Assembly: GCA_025966295.1 (NCBI GenBank)
Contig: JAOPVD010000123.1
Span: forward strand, 1-6,957
Source of the DNA: Frankiales bacterium
GTDB lineage: Bacteria; Actinomycetota; Actinomycetes; Mycobacteriales; SCTD01
Reading direction: 5' to 3'
Length of the DNA: 6,957 nt
Under the pieces are notes generated by a model that saw nothing but the letters and a program-made list of their open reading frames with translations, searched no databases and was not told where the DNA came from. The stretch's first letter is position 1. The number at the start of each line of letters is the position of its first letter. The position numbers and the translations under genes are program-made. Shown here in pieces: positions 6,471-6,957 of the stretch.

Positions 6471-6559
6471 GCTTGCGTCATCACTTGTGAGCCTGGCGCC
6501 CCGTGAGTTCTGAGGACGCCCGCGGCTGGCACTCTGCTTGCGTCATCAGAACTGAGCCT
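6471..6559. repeat. 24-bp direct repeat with three operator-like dyads upstream of fumarase
   Basis: GCTTGCGTCATCA, four variable bases, then TGAGCCT occurs at 6471-6494 and again at 6536-6559 (20 of 24 identical, 65 bp apart). Each copy contains a 10-bp dyad: TCACTTGTGA (6481-6490) and TCAGAACTGA (6546-6555). A third, imperfect dyad TGAGTTCTGA lies between them at 6504-6513. It belongs to an inverted partial copy: 6506-6523 matches the reverse complement of the second repeat at 15 of 18 positions. Dyad centres are 23 and 42 bp apart. The array lies 17 to 105 bp upstream of the fumarase start and 109 to 197 bp upstream of the divergent gene, suiting a regulator of either. The regulator is not identifiable from the window. 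Confidence 0.6.
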
Positions 6560-6667
6560 CGTGGTGGGGCGAGCAGCAATGACGGTACGGCGGAAGGTGG
6601 CCGTCCACAGATCACGGCACCGCCCTTGTCGGTGGCCGCACGGTCGGCTCGAGTGGGGGCCGTGCCG

Positions 6668-6957
6668 ATGAGCGCCCACACCGCTGACCTGGGCCTGTGG
6701 CGTGCCCGCCGGCTGGCTGCCGGGCAGGACGGCGTGGTGGGCCGGCGGCAGCTGTACCGGGCCGGGGTGCCGCGCTGGCTGGTGCGGCGCGAGCTGCGGG
6801 TCGGTCGCTGGCAGCGCACCGGCCGGCAGACGGTGGCCGTGCACAACGGGCCGTTGCCGGTCGAGGCCCGCCGGTGGGTCGCGGTGCTGGAGCTCGGCCC
6901 CCGGGCCGCGCTCGCCGGGGTCAGTGCGCTGCAGCACGACGGGGTGTCCGCGCTGAC
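6668..6957 (+). CDS. AbiEi-antitoxin-like / DUF559-type protein, N-terminal part, 3' end cut by the window
   Basis: An open frame of 96 complete codons runs off the right edge without a stop. The product begins MSAHTADLGLWRARRLAAGQ, followed by DGVVGRRQLYRAGVPRWLVRRELRVGRW. This is the winged-helix pattern (about 15-50) of the AbiEi-type antitoxin domain found at the N-terminus of many actinobacterial proteins that carry a DUF559 or restriction-endonuclease-like domain further on. VEARRWVAVLELGPRAALAGVSAL (65-88) continues the same family pattern. ATG 6668 is preferred because GTGGGGG at 6653-6659 is eight bases upstream; the GTG at 6662 is too close to it. AbiEi proteins are antitoxins of type IV toxin-antitoxin phage-defence systems, but many actinobacterial relatives are solitary and of unknown function. 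No AbiEii partner is visible upstream; downstream lies outside the window. It is divergent from fumarase and shares its upstream region. Confidence 0.75.
   Translation, partial: MSAHTADLGLWRARRLAAGQDGVVGRRQLYRAGVPRWLVRRELRVGRWQRTGRQTVAVHNGPLPVEARRWVAVLELGPRAALAGVSALQHDGVSAL

Noticed and set aside
4994..6490. 498-codon plus-strand frame opposite fumarase
   Set aside because: Shadow of fumarase in a GC-rich genome; composition is Val/Asp/Gly/Arg-rich with no recognisable domain.
5081..6937. Fumarase extended to 618 aa from an upstream start
   Set aside because: The frame stays open only because of high GC. The extra N-terminus is low-complexity Pro/Arg/His sequence, overlaps the divergent AbiEi-like gene, and ignores the strong ribosome binding site before 6454.
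6702..6956. 84-codon plus-strand frame at the right edge
   Set aside because: Out of frame with the AbiEi-like protein, whose frame is open to the edge and gives a recognisable family; this one gives Trp/Gly/Cys-rich noise.
1..6957. CRISPR array, tRNA, rRNA or insertion sequence
   Set aside because: No regularly spaced repeats, cloverleaf-like segments, ribosomal RNA motifs, transposase motifs or terminal inverted repeats were found by eye.

Overview
The window is a stretch of ordinary chromosome from a very GC-rich actinobacterium. Third codon positions are almost all G or C, terminators lack U-tracts, and the products are typical actinobacterial versions: GTP-dependent PEP carboxykinase, a Rv1086-like cis-prenyltransferase, PhoH2 with a PIN domain, and a class II fumarase. 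An isoprenyl synthase, phoH2 and fumarase also lie near one another in Mycobacterium tuberculosis (Rv1086, Rv1095, Rv1098c). The AbiEi-type protein at the right edge fits Geodermatophilaceae or relatives, but that placement is inference.

Layout, left to right. The C-terminal half of pckG (1-983, +) ends at a perfect 16-bp stem-loop. Next comes an unrecognised 196-aa protein (1105-1695, +). A promoter-like TAGGCT box and a strong ribosome binding site precede a short-chain cis-prenyltransferase (1755-2525, +), followed after 7 bp by an HSL-type alpha/beta hydrolase (2533-3435, +). A 213-bp hairpin-rich gap leads to phoH2 (3649-4935, +). phoH2 converges on fumarase (5081-6454, -), and a strong stem-loop lies between their stop codons. 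Fumarase is divergent from an AbiEi/DUF559-like gene (6668 to the window end, +). Their shared 213-bp intergenic region holds a 24-bp direct repeat and three 10-bp dyads that look like operator sites.

Functionally, pckG and fumarase belong to central carbon metabolism (oxaloacetate to PEP; fumarate to malate). The prenyltransferase probably supplies a short Z-prenyl diphosphate for polyprenyl-phosphate (cell-wall lipid carrier) synthesis. PhoH2 is an RNA helicase/RNase. I found no CRISPR array, tRNA, rRNA, insertion sequence or clear new multi-gene system. The most interesting signals are non-coding: the repeated dyads upstream of fumarase, the structured phoH2 leader, and the phoH2-fumarase gap.
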